Source: Hemileia vastatrix
Lineage: Eukaryota; Basidiomycota; Pucciniomycetes; Pucciniales; Zaghouaniaceae
Direction of reading: 5' to 3'
Assembly: GCA_030280995.1 (NCBI GenBank)
Contig: JASXTE010000002.1
Location: forward strand, 12,658,683 to 12,722,682
DNA: 64,000 nucleotides
The notes under the pieces were generated by a model. It saw only the letters and a program-made list of their open reading frames with translations. It was not told where the DNA came from and ran no database searches. Position numbers and translations under genes: made by a program. Of this stretch, positions 23,817-34,514 are shown one piece after another; within the stretch, counting starts at the first letter, position 1; the number at the start of each line of letters is the position of its first letter.

Positions 23817-25111
23817 TGTAGAGAGTTCTAAAGTACTAAGCAGTAGACACAATGCAAGATGGGTTGGTTCTCCTTTTTAATTTCTAAAAAGAAGCGCCTG
23901 CCACTCTTATTTTTAAAGACAGCACAATAATGTGTAACACAAATATCTGATTAGAAAATTTATAAGTTGAGAGATAAGTTAAAGATCAGAAAAAAAGCAA
24001 ATATTACTATCTGGATATTTATATTCTTAAAAAGAGCTAATATCCACAGCTACTCCCTCTTGAGGCGCTCTCTTTGAATATGCCTTATTATAACAATAAA
24101 ATAACTCTAATAATAGTCAATCCTACTGAATCTATATATTCTCTCTATGCCGCATTCTTCCACTATACTATATAAGATACACACACAGATGCATGAATGA
24201 CAAAGACTCAGAAATATCTCTAATATTATTCTCAAACAAATGACAGCAGAAAAAATTAATATCTTATACTTGACTTCACAATTATTAACTAATTGTATGT
24301 TAACTAATTATTTGTCAATTGTTATTATCTTCCTACTATATTCCCTTTTATCCCTATCAAACAGTCCTTCTTTTTATATTTTTCCAGTGCTCAAAACACA
24401 GTTCCCTAGTGGATCTCCAGTGCTGGCTCTAGCACCACATTAGTAAAACAATAACAATTCTATTAGTAAACTACATACCCCACTTGTAGCAACTACAGCA
24501 CCTAATCGCACCCTATTCTTACTAACACTAGTTTTTAACTTGTTTCACTCATACTCCATATACGCACTCTTGACAATACCTTTGTTTTTTTTCAGCGCTA
24601 CTTCCAGGTTGGACCCATTCTAACGCTGATCCTAGTTTCCTTGACTCTTGGGTAGTTTTCTTTTGTGATCGAGTCCCCATGCTCCCCGCCTCATTATTAG
24701 TCAATAGTCCTGGTAATTTACTTGACTAGTTAGACTCTTCAACTTATTTTACTTGTCTCAGTAATTATAGCTGTTGCCGCAGTGCAGTATATTATGCATT
24801 TGAGTCCTCCTTAAGCCATAACTCCTTTCTTAATGCGTAACACACAATTATTGGAAAATTCAAATCCATTTTTTTAGCGCTTGCAGTCCTAAATTGATAA
24901 CACACAATTCCCCATTGTGCAGCACATCCTGCTGCAAAACCCCAGCGTACAGACCCTAAATCCTTTTTTGTGCTTCTATTTCCCTTTCTTTGAAACACAA
25001 AAATACATATTATATTTTAATACTATCTATGGCACTTACTCCCCTTTTGTTCTTCCTGGACTACGCGCGCTGATTGGTCCAAAACCATGCTTCCTGCAAG
25101 GCGCATACCAC
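23817..25111 (-). repeat. 5' LTR of element C
   Basis: Runs from TGTAGAG to ..ACCACA (TG..CA), about 1.3 kb, adjacent to the PBS. Compared with the left LTR, many CpG sites have become TpG or CpA, for example AGCGCTG to AGTGCTG and TAGCGCCA to TAGCACCA around 24420-24440. Confidence 0.85.
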
Positions 25112-25165
25112 ATTGTCAAGATCAATTTTGGGGCCTCCAGAATGAGATTAAACTGCAGAAAAATT

Positions 25166-28100
25166 ATGAAGAAAGAAGATCATCAACATCAATTTTTGGG
25201 CCTCCAGCATGAGGATAAACTACACAATTTTAAAAGAGTTGATTTTGAAGATGAATCAAGATTTGAAGATTTGGAAGAAGTAAGTGAAGACGAAGATTTG
25301 GAATTGCGGAAAAGTTTTGGAGTGGTGAGATTGGGGTCTAAAAGTAAGTCCTCCCAATTGTGCACCCATAGGGTTTCTTGTACGCCTTTCAAAAACATTA
25401 CCTTGGCCATACATGTGAGCAATGGGGAAACCCTTGGTTTTTGTTCCAGGTCTGGTGGTGAAGATTTCCTGAAGATCCCTCAAATTGAAGGTGGAGCGGC
25501 AAAGTATAAGAAGGTAGTGCAAAAGATTAGGCCTGTCAATGAGACTATGCCTGTGGGTTTGAATCCACCCTTGAAGAGACCTCCTTTGTCAAGAGATCCG
25601 TACTGTAGTCCTTGGGTGAAGAATCCTCCAGAATTTGTAGAGACGGCTAGGGTGACTGTGGAAAGGTTGAAAGTTGTTAATTTTGGTCCTGATGGGTGGT
25701 TGTCTGAAGAAGAAAAGAAGTTGTTGTTGCACATTATCGTGCTAAGAGAAAAATCTGTGGCTTTTGTTGAGGAGGAAAGGGGTGTGTTGAAGCACTCTTA
25801 TGGGGAACCTTACTTGATTCCTGTGGTTTGTCATGAACCTTGGAAAATATAACCTATTCTGATTCCAGCTGCTATCAGAGAGGATTTTGTGGAGATTGTT
25901 AGGGAAAAAGTCAGGACTGGGTTATACAAACAATTGACATCCATTTAATCAAGTCCAGTTTTCTGTTTAAAGAAGGAAAATGGAAATTTGAGGGTGGTTC
26001 ATGATCTTAGAGCCTTAAATAGAGTCACTATCAATGACGCTGGTATGCCACCAAGTGCAGAGGATTTTGTTGAATCTTTTGCTGGAAGGGTGTGTTATGG
26101 TTTGGGTGATATTATGGGTGGTTATGATGAGAGGGAACTTCATACATATTCAAGGCCTCTTACAACTTTTGAGACTCCTTTGGGAAGATTTCAGCTCACT
26201 AGGTTGCCTCAAGGAGCAACTAATTCAGTGGCAGTATATCAAGCACAGATGGCTTGGATTTTTCAGGATGAGGTTCCTACTCATGCTGGTATTTTTATTG
26301 ATGATGGTAGAATTAAAGGACCATCCACTGATTATGGTAATGAGGTGTTAATCGAGAACCCTGGCATAAGGAGGTTTGTTTGGGAACATGCAATAACTCT
26401 AGAGAGAGTGTTGTTTAGGATTGAAGAGGCTGGTTTGACCATTTCAGGGTCAAAATTCTGTTGTTGTGTTCCTGCTTTGGTAATTCTGGGTCATGTGGTA
26501 TGTAAAGATGGAAGGATTATGGCAAAAAAAAAGATTAATAAAATATCAGTCTTGGCCAAGGGCTAAAAATACTACTGAAGTCAGGGGATTCTTGGGTGTG
26601 TGTGTATATGTCAGGATTTTTATTAAGGATTTTTCTTTGTTTTCTTCACCTTTAAGGAGGATTAACAGGAAAGATGCAGATTGGGAATGGACTGAAGAGT
26701 GTGAAGAGGCTTTTCAGGAGTTGAAAAGGGTTGTTGGGGAAGATATTGTTCTTCACAAGTTGGATTATGGTGTTGGTGCTGGAAAAATTTATCTGTCAGT
26801 GGACTCAAGCTATATTGCTGCTGGTGCTGTTTTGTCTCAGGAAGATAAATCTGGAAGGGTAAGGCCTGTAAGATATGAGTCTGTGGTGCTTAATGAGGTG
26901 GAATCTAGGTATTCTCAACCCAAGTTGGAATTGTGTGGTGTAGAAAAAATTTTAAAGAAGCTACAGACTGTTTTGTAGGGGCAGCATTTTGAGCTGCAGG
27001 TGGATGCAAAATCTTTAGTTCAGATGATCAATACACCTAGTCTTTCAAATTCTCCAATTACTAGGTGGGTGGCATTTATTCAACATTTTTCTTTTGACCT
27101 GGTACACAAACCAGGAAAAACTTTTACAATTCCTGATGGATTATCAAGGAGGCCACCTACAGATGAAGATTCTGAGGCTGAAGAGTTTGATGAAGATGAT
27201 CCAGTGGTTAGGGCCAGCACAAAGGGTGCTGAAGTTTTTTCTGACCTCCCCCAAGAAGCTAAACTGGCTGGATCTGATCTTGATTCTGGTGATCAGGATG
27301 TTTTTGTTGATGAAGATGGAGTTGTTGTTTTGGACAGCTCAAATTTGGAAAATGGTGTTTTTGTTAGTGAACTGGATTCTCACAAGGTTCAGTGGAAAGA
27401 GAAGGATGTACCAAAATTTAAGGATTGGTATCTTGGTTGGGCTTGTCAATTGGCTAATGTTCACACTGGTGATTTTGATGACAGAGTTGTACCCTAGGAT
27501 GTTGTTTTGTTGGATTTTGAAGATGAGACCTGGGGTCAGTCTGGGTTTTATTTTATTATGGTGGAATATCTGTTGACCTTGGAGAGGCCAGATAGTTGTG
27601 ATGATGATACTTGGTTGGTAATCAAGAAGAAGAGTCCTGGATTTTATGTGTCAGGAAGAAGGTTGATGAGGAGGAGACATCCTAATCCTCAAGTTGTGGT
27701 GACTCAGAAGAAGGGTCAAGAAGCTGTTTTGAGGCCTTTTCATGAAGACCTTGCTCATAGAGGCTTTGGGGAGACTTATAGAAGAGTAGCTGACAGATTT
27801 TGGTGGACAGGTATGAAGTTGGCTGTGCAGGGTTGGGTTCAATCTTGTGAAGAATATCAAAGTAGAAGTCACTTGAAACCTAAAGAGGTCAGCCATGCTA
27901 CTGGTGAATCAACTGTTTTTGGAAGAGTCAGTCTGGATGCTGTCCATATTAAAGAGGGCAGGTATAAATACTTAATTTTTGCCAGGGATTATTTGTCTGG
28001 TTGGGTTGAGGAAGTGCCTCTGGTTAATTTGACTTCCAAGAATGTGGCAGAGTTTTTGAAGAAGGAGTGGATTTATAGGTATGGGTTGATGAAGTTGGTG

Positions 28101-28802
28101 ACTGTTGATGGCGGGCCAGAGTTTGGTGCCAAATTTAAAGAAGCTGTGGCTAGTGTTGATTCTAAAGTTAGAGTGGCTACACCTTATTATCCTGAAGCTG
28201 AAGGTATGGTTGAAAGAGGTCATCAAGTTATCAAGAATGCTTTGGTAAAGATGTGTGGGGATAGTGCTGAAAAGTGGAGGCATTATTTACCCTTGGTGTT
28301 ATTTGGGGATAGGGTCACTTTGAAGAGGACAACTGGCTATTCTCCTTATGAGTTAATGTTTGGTAAGAAAGCTGTTCTACCAGTGAAATTGGAAGCTGTC
28401 TCTTATCTTGTAATTGATTGGGATGATGTGCACTCAACAGAAGAATCACTCTGTGCAAGGATGCAACAGTTGGAATGTATAGAGGAATGTCAAGAGAAGG
28501 CATACTCTAGAATGATGAAGATTAGGAATCAGTCAGTCAGATACTGGGACAAGAAGTTAGCTCATAGACTCAGGAATCCCTTGAAACCTGGTTGTTTGAT
28601 TTTGGTTTATAATAGAAGTTTGGAGAGTAAGTGGGGAAAAATTTTTGCTGACAGATGGAATGGACCTTACAGAGTCAGATCTCAGGTGTGTGGAGGTTCT
28701 TATGTTTTGGAAGAGTTGGATGGTGCAGTCTTAAAGAGGAGAGTGGCTGCAGATCAGGTGAAGAGATTTTATCCCAGAGGCACTAGACATGAAGAAGATT
28801 GA
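25166..28802 (+). pseudogene. Pol of element D (RT, RNase H, integrase)
   Basis: Nearly full-length. An acidic N-terminal region is followed by RT: RVVHDLRALNRVT, motif A LGDIMGGYDE, RLPQGATNS and motif C FIDD. RNase H shows SVDSSYIAAGAVLSQED, KLELCGVEKIL and VDAKSLVQM, ending DGLSRRP. Integrase shows HEDLAHRG, LDAVHIKEG, TVDGGPEF and PEAEGMVERGHQ, with a C-terminal tail to 28802. Lesions: in-frame TAA near 25850 and 25947, a one-base frameshift near 26543, TAG near 26976 and 27495. The second Cys of the integrase HHCC pair is Tyr (CEEY; CEEC in element E). Catalytic residues of RT, RNase H and integrase remain. Confidence 0.92.
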
Positions 28803-29520
28803 CTCCGCAATGAGGATAAACTATGGAATGTTGTTTAAATTTTGGAATTTTTGGTGTTACAGAGCAACTTTTGTGTTGGAAACTTTTTGTTAAAAGGTAC
28901 CCATGGGTGGGGCTTATAGATTTGATCTTGGCAAGCGTAAGGGTAACTGATGGGCTGGCTGCTCTGGAGAACAGTTACCCCAGAATATCTGTCTCAAGTC
29001 TTTTGTTTTTCCTAGTTTAATTCTAGTTCTGTTGTTTATTATTCAGGTTTCAAGTCCTCTATGACTTTGAACTGGAATTTCCTTTGGTTTTCAAGTGCTG
29101 GACTCTTCACTTTTATTGGTTTTGGTTTATTGTGTTGGATGTTGTGTTTTTGTTAGAAGGTACCCAGGGGAGGCTTCTAGATTATATTTTGGCAAGTGTG
29201 GGGGTAACTGATGAGCTGGCTGCTCTGGAGAACAGTTACCACAGAGTTTCTGTCTCAAGTCTTTTGTTTTTCATAGTTGAATTCTAGCTCTGTTTTTTAT
29301 TATTCAGGTTTCAAGTCCACTACGACTTTAAACTGGTTTGGGACTGGCTTCTTTATCTTTGGTTTTTTTTGTGTTAGTGGTGGATCACTGGTGGTCTCCC
29401 ATCATTTTTACTTATTGGAGGGAGCCCACCCAGTGATCATCTCTATGGACTGGACTTTCTCTTACAGGACCTTCTCTTAATCTGGACCATTCATGGAGCT
29501 GGACTTTCTTTGATTTTTTA
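28803..29520 (+). repeat. Post-pol repeat block with hairpins (element D)
   Basis: Two copies of a unit about 261 bp long contain the words GGTACC and GGTAACTG..CAGTTACC, an 8-bp stem at 28942-28979 and again at 29203-29240. A further hairpin with arms around GATCACTGG lies at about 29376-29434. Each unit ends with an AAGTCC..GACTTTAAACTGG word related to the repeats at 31755-32355. Element E has the inverted counterpart at 46430-46960. No ORF is credible here. Confidence 0.75.
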
Positions 29521-29627
29521 GTTATGATTTTGCTAGATAATAGTTTCAGATTATTTTATTTTTTCTCTTTTTTTCTTTTAATTTTTTATGGGGGTTGTTA
29601 AAATTATAAAATCAAAAATATAGGGTG

Positions 29628-29912
29628 TTACCACATCAGGGTCACCTGGATGTGGGCAAGCATTGGTGGGGAAAGTCTCATCAATTGGCCGGGCAATGCT
29701 ATTTTATCATTCTATTTTATTTTATTTTTATTTTTATTAATGTCATTTTTCATTTTTTATTCATATTATTACCCTTAATTTATGTTTCTTATTTCAAATC
29801 ATTTAAATTATTTAAGGTGTATCCACATCAAGGTGCAGTTGGATGTGGGAAAGGTATCAGGGGATCAGCTCATCAATTGGCTGGGGGATACCATTTGTAT
29901 TATTTTTTTATC
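29628..29912 (+). repeat. Two copies of a double stem-loop (element D)
   Basis: Copy 1 (about 29630-29705) pairs CCACATC with GATGTGG, then AGCATTG with CAATGCT. Copy 2 (about 29822-29912) pairs CCACATC with GATGTGG, then GGTATC with GATACC. The second stem differs at both arms together, so pairing rather than sequence is kept. The same pair occurs in element E at 45960-46240. Confidence 0.75.
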
Positions 29913-30095
29913 TTTTATTTTATCTCATTTATTTTATATTTTATTTATCAATTTTTAATTTTAGTATGTTAGTAGACTGTTGAAAAAATAGAATTTATAG
30001 TTATTAATTCTTTTTTATTTATTTATTATTATGTTTTTAATCTTTTTGCAGGAGCTAAACGTCTGGATGATGAAGTTTCTGGAGGCTGGTCCGGA

Positions 30096-31606
30096 TTATG
30101 ATGTCGTTTTTGTTTTTTTGTTGGGGTTGTGGGAAGCACTGTGTTCTTTGAAGTGAATCCTTCTGGAGAGATTATATGGATTATAATGGGCAGGAATGGG
30201 TTTGGATGGAAATTCAGAAGAGGAAGAAGAAGAGGCAGGAATGGAGTGTTGGAAGGTGTACTTAATGATCCTAGACATCTTCCAGTGGTTGTCCAATATT
30301 TTTTTCCTCAAGACTTTCTCAAAATCATTTAAAGGTCCATGGAGGGCAAAGGCTTTCAGCATGTTTGGAAACATGGTGCTGAGGTGTTGTTTCATGTCTC
30401 CATAATCCAGGGCCAAAGAAGTTTCTAGAGGTTGGCCAACTCCAATAGTAGATTTAGGAGGAGGGTTTCCAACTAGACAAGAAGAATTGGATCAGTAATT
30501 ATTTTTGTTGAAGAAATTGGATGAATTGAAGTGGTACTTACAGATTGGAAGCTTATCAAATTTGTAAGCAGCGGGAATTAGGACTTCTGAAGATTTTGGA
30601 ATGGTGATAGTAGGTGGATCAATCAGGGAAACATATGGATTCTCTTGGTCTTCCTCTGAAAGGTTTTGAGAAGGTGAACTAGGAGGCTGATGTTCCTGGG
30701 GCCTAGTTGGAGCAGCAGGTCTGTTGTTGCTGTTGTTAATATTTCTGCTTGATTCAGTTGGATGAGGTGCTGGTGATGGTGTACCAGGGTTGTTATAAGA
30801 TGGGGCAGGAGAGGGTGATCTGGAAGCAGATTGATCTTTTCTGGATGGAGCTCTTCAAGGAATGGAACTGTCATAAGAATAGTTGGCTGGCAGAGGAGAG
30901 AAGTAGTTTCGTTGCCTTAACTGGGGGCAAAGTTGTTGTTTTGGTGCAGTGTTGGGTGCTCTAGTGTCTTCCTGGGGTCCTCTGGAAGGTCTCCTAGAAG
31001 TTTTGGAAATTTTGGAGTTTTTGGACCTTAGAAAGGTTGGCTGCATTGCTCTGGGAGCAGTGGGAGGTGGCTGTGTGGAGTTGTTTTTGTTGATTAGAGG
31101 AATTTGGCTGTTTTTTGGTTGTCTTTGGAAGTTTTGAGCCTAATTTTCACTGTCTAGTGAGGCAAGCGGGCCTCCTGGACGCGGTCTTCCATCCTAGGAA
31201 CTGATTTTGAAGCTTTTGGAGCTAAATTAGCAGAGATAAAAGCTGTTTCTCGGGCAGTTAAAGCCGGCCTTTTGGGGAGAGTTCTGGAAACTGAGTTCTG
31301 GGATCTTCTGGATGGTGCTGAGGATAAAGATGAAGAGGCTGGACCAAGCTCTGGGGATCTGGTAGTGGATCTGGAGAGGTATTTATGAGAAGGTGAAGGA
31401 GGAGGAATAGGGTAGTTGGCATCTCTGTCACATTTCTTCTTCTTGGAGTAGCAAGAATCACAGGCCCTGTTATAGATTTTGGCTTCAGGAGTTGGAAGAG
31501 TGAATGTGCAAGGTCTGCACATGTGGATGCACTGTTTTCAGGCATAGTCCTTGGGAGCAGTGAAGCAAGGAAGATTGGAGGGGTCAAAATCAGGGGATCC
31601 AGCCAT
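30096..31606 (-). pseudogene. Antisense gene a2 of element D: Zn2Cys6-like protein
   Basis: ATG at 31606 starts MAGSPDFDPSNLPCFTAPKD. The Zn2Cys6-like part follows: CX2CX6C (KQCIHMCRPC; the first Cys codon is TGA), 15 residues, then CX2CX6C in ACDSCYSKKKKCDRD. A Ser/Pro/Arg-rich linker (SHKYLSRSTTRSP, later SKTSRRPSRGPQEDTRAPN) leads to a C-terminal domain, LKAFALHGPLNDFEKVLRKK then LDNHWKMSRIIK. A 69-nt intron is supported at 30541-30473 (GTAAGT, CTGAT, CTAG) and joins PIC/F to GNPPPKSTIG. The frame shifts in the linker. The gene is transcribed opposite to pol and upstream of the repeats at 31755. A DNA-binding regulator is inferred from the cluster only. Homologues: 43437-44985 and 62395-63931. 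Confidence 0.72.
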
Positions 31607-31754
31607 GATCTGTGGTGAGAAAAGATGATGGAAAGAGATAAGAAGGAGATTTTTGTCAGTGATGGGTAGATGATGAAGTGAAGGTGGAAGTTCAGCAGGT
31701 TGGCTGTAGGTGTATTCTGAATAAAATTGGCTGGATCTATTTTATGCAAAATTC

Positions 31755-32355
31755 TGGCAGTCCATCAAGACTTTAAACTGAAATCTGTTTTCTGGTAGTC
31801 CTACAAGACTTTAAACTGGCTGGTTTTCAAGAATTTGTCTTAGGTTTTTTGGATGTTTAGTTTATCAAGACTCTAAACTGAAAAATCTATTGTTTCAGGA
31901 ATTTATTTTTACTACTGTAGATCTGGTAGTCCTCCAAGACTTTAAACTGGCTGGTTTCAAGGAGTTTCAAGAATAGTCCATCAAGACTTTAAACTGAACA
32001 CTGTGTTAGTCCCCCAAGACTTTAAACTGAGGATTGTTTGATGGTGTAGTCCCCCAAGACTATAAACTGAGGAATGGGGTTTTTTGTTGGAATGAGTTTG
32101 AAAGATTGGCAGAGGGAATCCACAGGGGGAGCCTCTGAATTTAGCCAAGGCAAGTTTGGGGGTAATTGATGGGCTGGCAGCTCTATTCACAAATACCCCA
32201 TAATTTTAGTTTTTTTTCTGTGTCTTAATGTGGTTGATCTCTGGTTCTGGGTTTATGATTTAGGTTTTTGAGTCCCCCAAGACATTCAACTGAGGTTTTT
32301 TGAGTCCCTCAAGAAAATAAAATGAGGATGGTCCCCCAAGACTTAAAACTGAGGG
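31755..32355 (+). repeat. Interspersed short hairpin repeat between a2 and a1 (element D)
   Basis: About ten copies of a 22-nt word, GTCCCCCAAGACTTTAAACTGA with variants, at roughly 31761, 31798, 31862, 31929, 31977, 32009, 32047, 32273, 32303 and 32331. AGTC and GACT within it can pair. The same words, inverted in orientation, occupy the equivalent place in elements E and F. A decayed GGTAA..GGGCTGGC hairpin lies near 32160. Confidence 0.85.
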
Positions 32356-32448
32356 TTGTTTTTGGTTACATCCTATAGAGGGTGTGGTCAATTTTTCTTT
32401 TCTTAATCAAGCTCAAGTAATAGTGGAATTACAGAGGGAATCAAGAGA

Positions 32449-33054
32449 TTAAATGAATTGTTCAGAATTAGCCTTGAACTGGTGAATGAGGTGTCTTCTT
32501 TCCTCAATGTCCTGTGGATCTCTAGCAGGAGTGGATTGGAAGTAGCTTAGTAGAAGGTGTTTCTGTTGAGATGCGTGTTGTTGGAACTTGGCCTTAATTG
32601 CAGGCAAGTGGTTTGGTGTTGGTGTTTCAATGGATCCTACATTGTTATCATCACTGTCAGAAGATGGAGGAACTGAGAAGTCATCAGTTTTATAAAGTGT
32701 AAGGAAGAAATGGAAGTTTTTACCATCAGATGGAGCAGGAATGGTGGAACTTGTTGTTTTAGTGGTTTTGGCACTCTTCTGGGAAGGGTGTAGCTTTTTG
32801 ATTTATCTGGGAATCAAGATGGATGGTCTAGATCTTTTGGTGCTGGTAGAAGATTGACCAGGTTGAGGTGGAGGTGAAGCTGTTTTAGAAGATAATGGAC
32901 CAGTTCTGTAGCAGGTCTTCTTTCTGGAGTGGCAGACATCAAAGGACTTTCTGTATGGATGGACAGCAGGTGTGATGGTGCAGATTAGATTATTGTCAAT
33001 GCAGTATTGGCAAGGACCCGTTTCAGAGGCAGATTTGGGAATAAGGTTGATCAT
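32449..33054 (-). pseudogene. Antisense gene a1 of element D: small Zn2Cys6-like protein
   Basis: ATG at 33054 (MINLIPKSASETGPCQYC) is chosen because the start aligns with ATG 42164 in element E. CX2CX6C (CQYCIDNNLIC) is followed after 12 residues by FDVCHSRKKTC, where the fourth Cys is Phe. A Pro/Ser-rich segment and a basic SILIPR follow, then an in-frame TAA at about 32800. Coding-like sequence continues in frame (SSTIPAPSDGK, then EERRHLIHQF) to a stop at 32449. The gene is opposite to pol and ends about 40 bp from the PPT at its 5' side. Its role is unknown; DNA binding is inferred from the Cys spacing. Confidence 0.65.
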
Positions 33055-33092
33055 GGTGGTTTGATGAAGAAAGAATGTAGACATTCTTAATT

Positions 33093-33102
33093 GGAGGGAG
33101 GA
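33093..33102 (+). promoter_or_regulatory. Polypurine tract of element D
   Basis: GGAGGGAGGA directly precedes the LTR start TGCGGTC at 33103. The identical purine tract is beside the LTRs at 42116 (complement) and, with one change, at 61097. Confidence 0.85.
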
Positions 33103-34195
33103 TGCGGTCTTCGAAAATTGGAAGGAGCCTTTTTTGTGTTGTTTGGCGCTGTTTGTGCATGTCTTAATTGATATCTGTTGAAGAATTGGGTGTTTTTCTG
33201 GATTTATTCCGTGAATATTGGGACTGCGGGTATGTGATAACTATCATTGGATATCCCTGTCTTTTCTCTATATTTCATGTCTTTATGATATTTTTCATAT
33301 TCTAAGTTTTAAGGGGTCATTTCCTCATTTTTCAGTTACAAAAGATAGCTGTTTAATTTTTTTTCGAGTTGTACGGGCTAACCTTAAATCTTAGGGTTAA
33401 GTGCTTAGTACAATTAGATAGGGCTAATTTAGCTCTATATTTCATGTCTCAATGTTGTTATAGCGTAATTTTGTGTTTTAAGGGTTTTAGTAGTTGTAGG
33501 GTATTTTTCTAAGTAGATTAGATGTTTTTATTGGTTTTCTGGCTTCAGTGAGGCCGGGCCGCTTCAGGTGGCACCTCCAACGTCAAGCGGCCCGCCTGCC
33601 TCTGTTTTAGAAGGTTGGGGAGTGCTTCTGGAGGGTTTTTATTCAATTTGGCTGGTACAGGTGCCAAATTTGTTGCTGTGCATGGATTTTAGATGGGTGG
33701 TCTGTGTGTACATACTGAATAAAAGGACAGTTGGGGCAACTTTAATTATCATACAACCATCTGGTGATTAGATATTGTTTTCTAACTCAGTTTTTCACTG
33801 TTTTTGGGCCACAATTGGCTGTGTTGGTTGCAAGGTTAGTTCTTCATTTAACTCAACTTTAGCAACAGGTTCTCTGGTATAGTCTTGCAAGCTATATCAA
33901 GTATTATTGCTGTCTCTGGTGTGAATTTGCAGCCTACATCAAGTATCTTTGCTTTTTCTGGTGTGGACATTGGTCTACATTTCAGTTCTTTGGTCTGGTA
34001 GTCTGTCTGGGGTCTACTTTCTTGGCTCATCAAGCAGTCAAGTGTGTTGAAAAAGGGGATTTAGCAAACAGGAACCAAATTACTTTAGCAAGTAAATCTC
34101 ACTCTATTTTTCTAAAGGGACAGGGGATTTTCTCTCTGGTTTTTCTCCAACTCCCTTGGTCAAGGCCTATAGCTAGTACTATAAGATTGTCTACA
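33103..34195 (+). repeat. 3' LTR of element D (family A)
   Basis: TG..CA ends (TGCGGTC to GTCTACA), 1093 bp. Homologous over its length, in inverted orientation, to 41015-42115, 57089-58194 and 59271-61096. A GC-rich patch with AGCGGCCC lies at about 33550-33600. Confidence 0.9.
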
Positions 34196-34514
34196 GCGTA
34201 TATTTCTGCAAATCAATCTTCACACAAAATTAGTATCCTGATATTTCATACATGTTAAAACTAGGTATATAAGTTTTGGAATTTAAAAATATCCAATACC
34301 ACTTTTTCTGGAATTAATTTTTTATTATGAACATATACATTTCACTGTCAAAAAATTAATGCCAATTGGCAAATAAAAAAGTAGGGAAAATTTCAATATA
34401 TCAACTCTCATATTATTTATTATTCATTCAAACCAGCGCCAAGAACCTAGCTGGTGGTTCATTTTTTTTAGTAGCCAATGTTTCTTAAAGCAACATTCAC
34501 AACTGGAATCTCAC

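Larger units (their letters stand above)
16625..25111 (-). mobile_element. Degenerate Ty3/Gypsy LTR retrotransposon C
   Basis: Two related LTRs (16625-17670 and 23817-25111) bracket a minus-strand gag-protease-RT-RNase H-integrase series with a primer-binding site beside the right LTR. Domain order with integrase after RNase H is that of Ty3/Gypsy. Many in-frame stops show it is inactive. The left LTR lacks roughly its first 290 bp, so no target-site duplication can be checked. The right LTR directly abuts element D. Confidence 0.9.
25112..34195 (+). mobile_element. Ty3/Gypsy retrotransposon D with antisense genes (5'-truncated)
   Basis: The pol region on the plus strand is followed by a 4.3-kb block with two minus-strand genes, then PPT and 3' LTR. 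The 5' LTR and gag are missing; sequence homology to element E begins at about 25115, directly next to element C's LTR. The same family occurs as E (41015-58194) and F (59271 to end). Confidence 0.88.

Noticed and set aside
28823..29480. Several 62-67 codon plus-strand ORFs after pol of element D
   Set aside because: They lie in the tandem hairpin repeats, repeat each other by duplication and have no match to retroelement proteins.
32803..33084. a1 start at the upstream ATG 33084
   Set aside because: The extra ten codons are not kept in frame in elements E and F; ATG 33054 aligns with the E copy.
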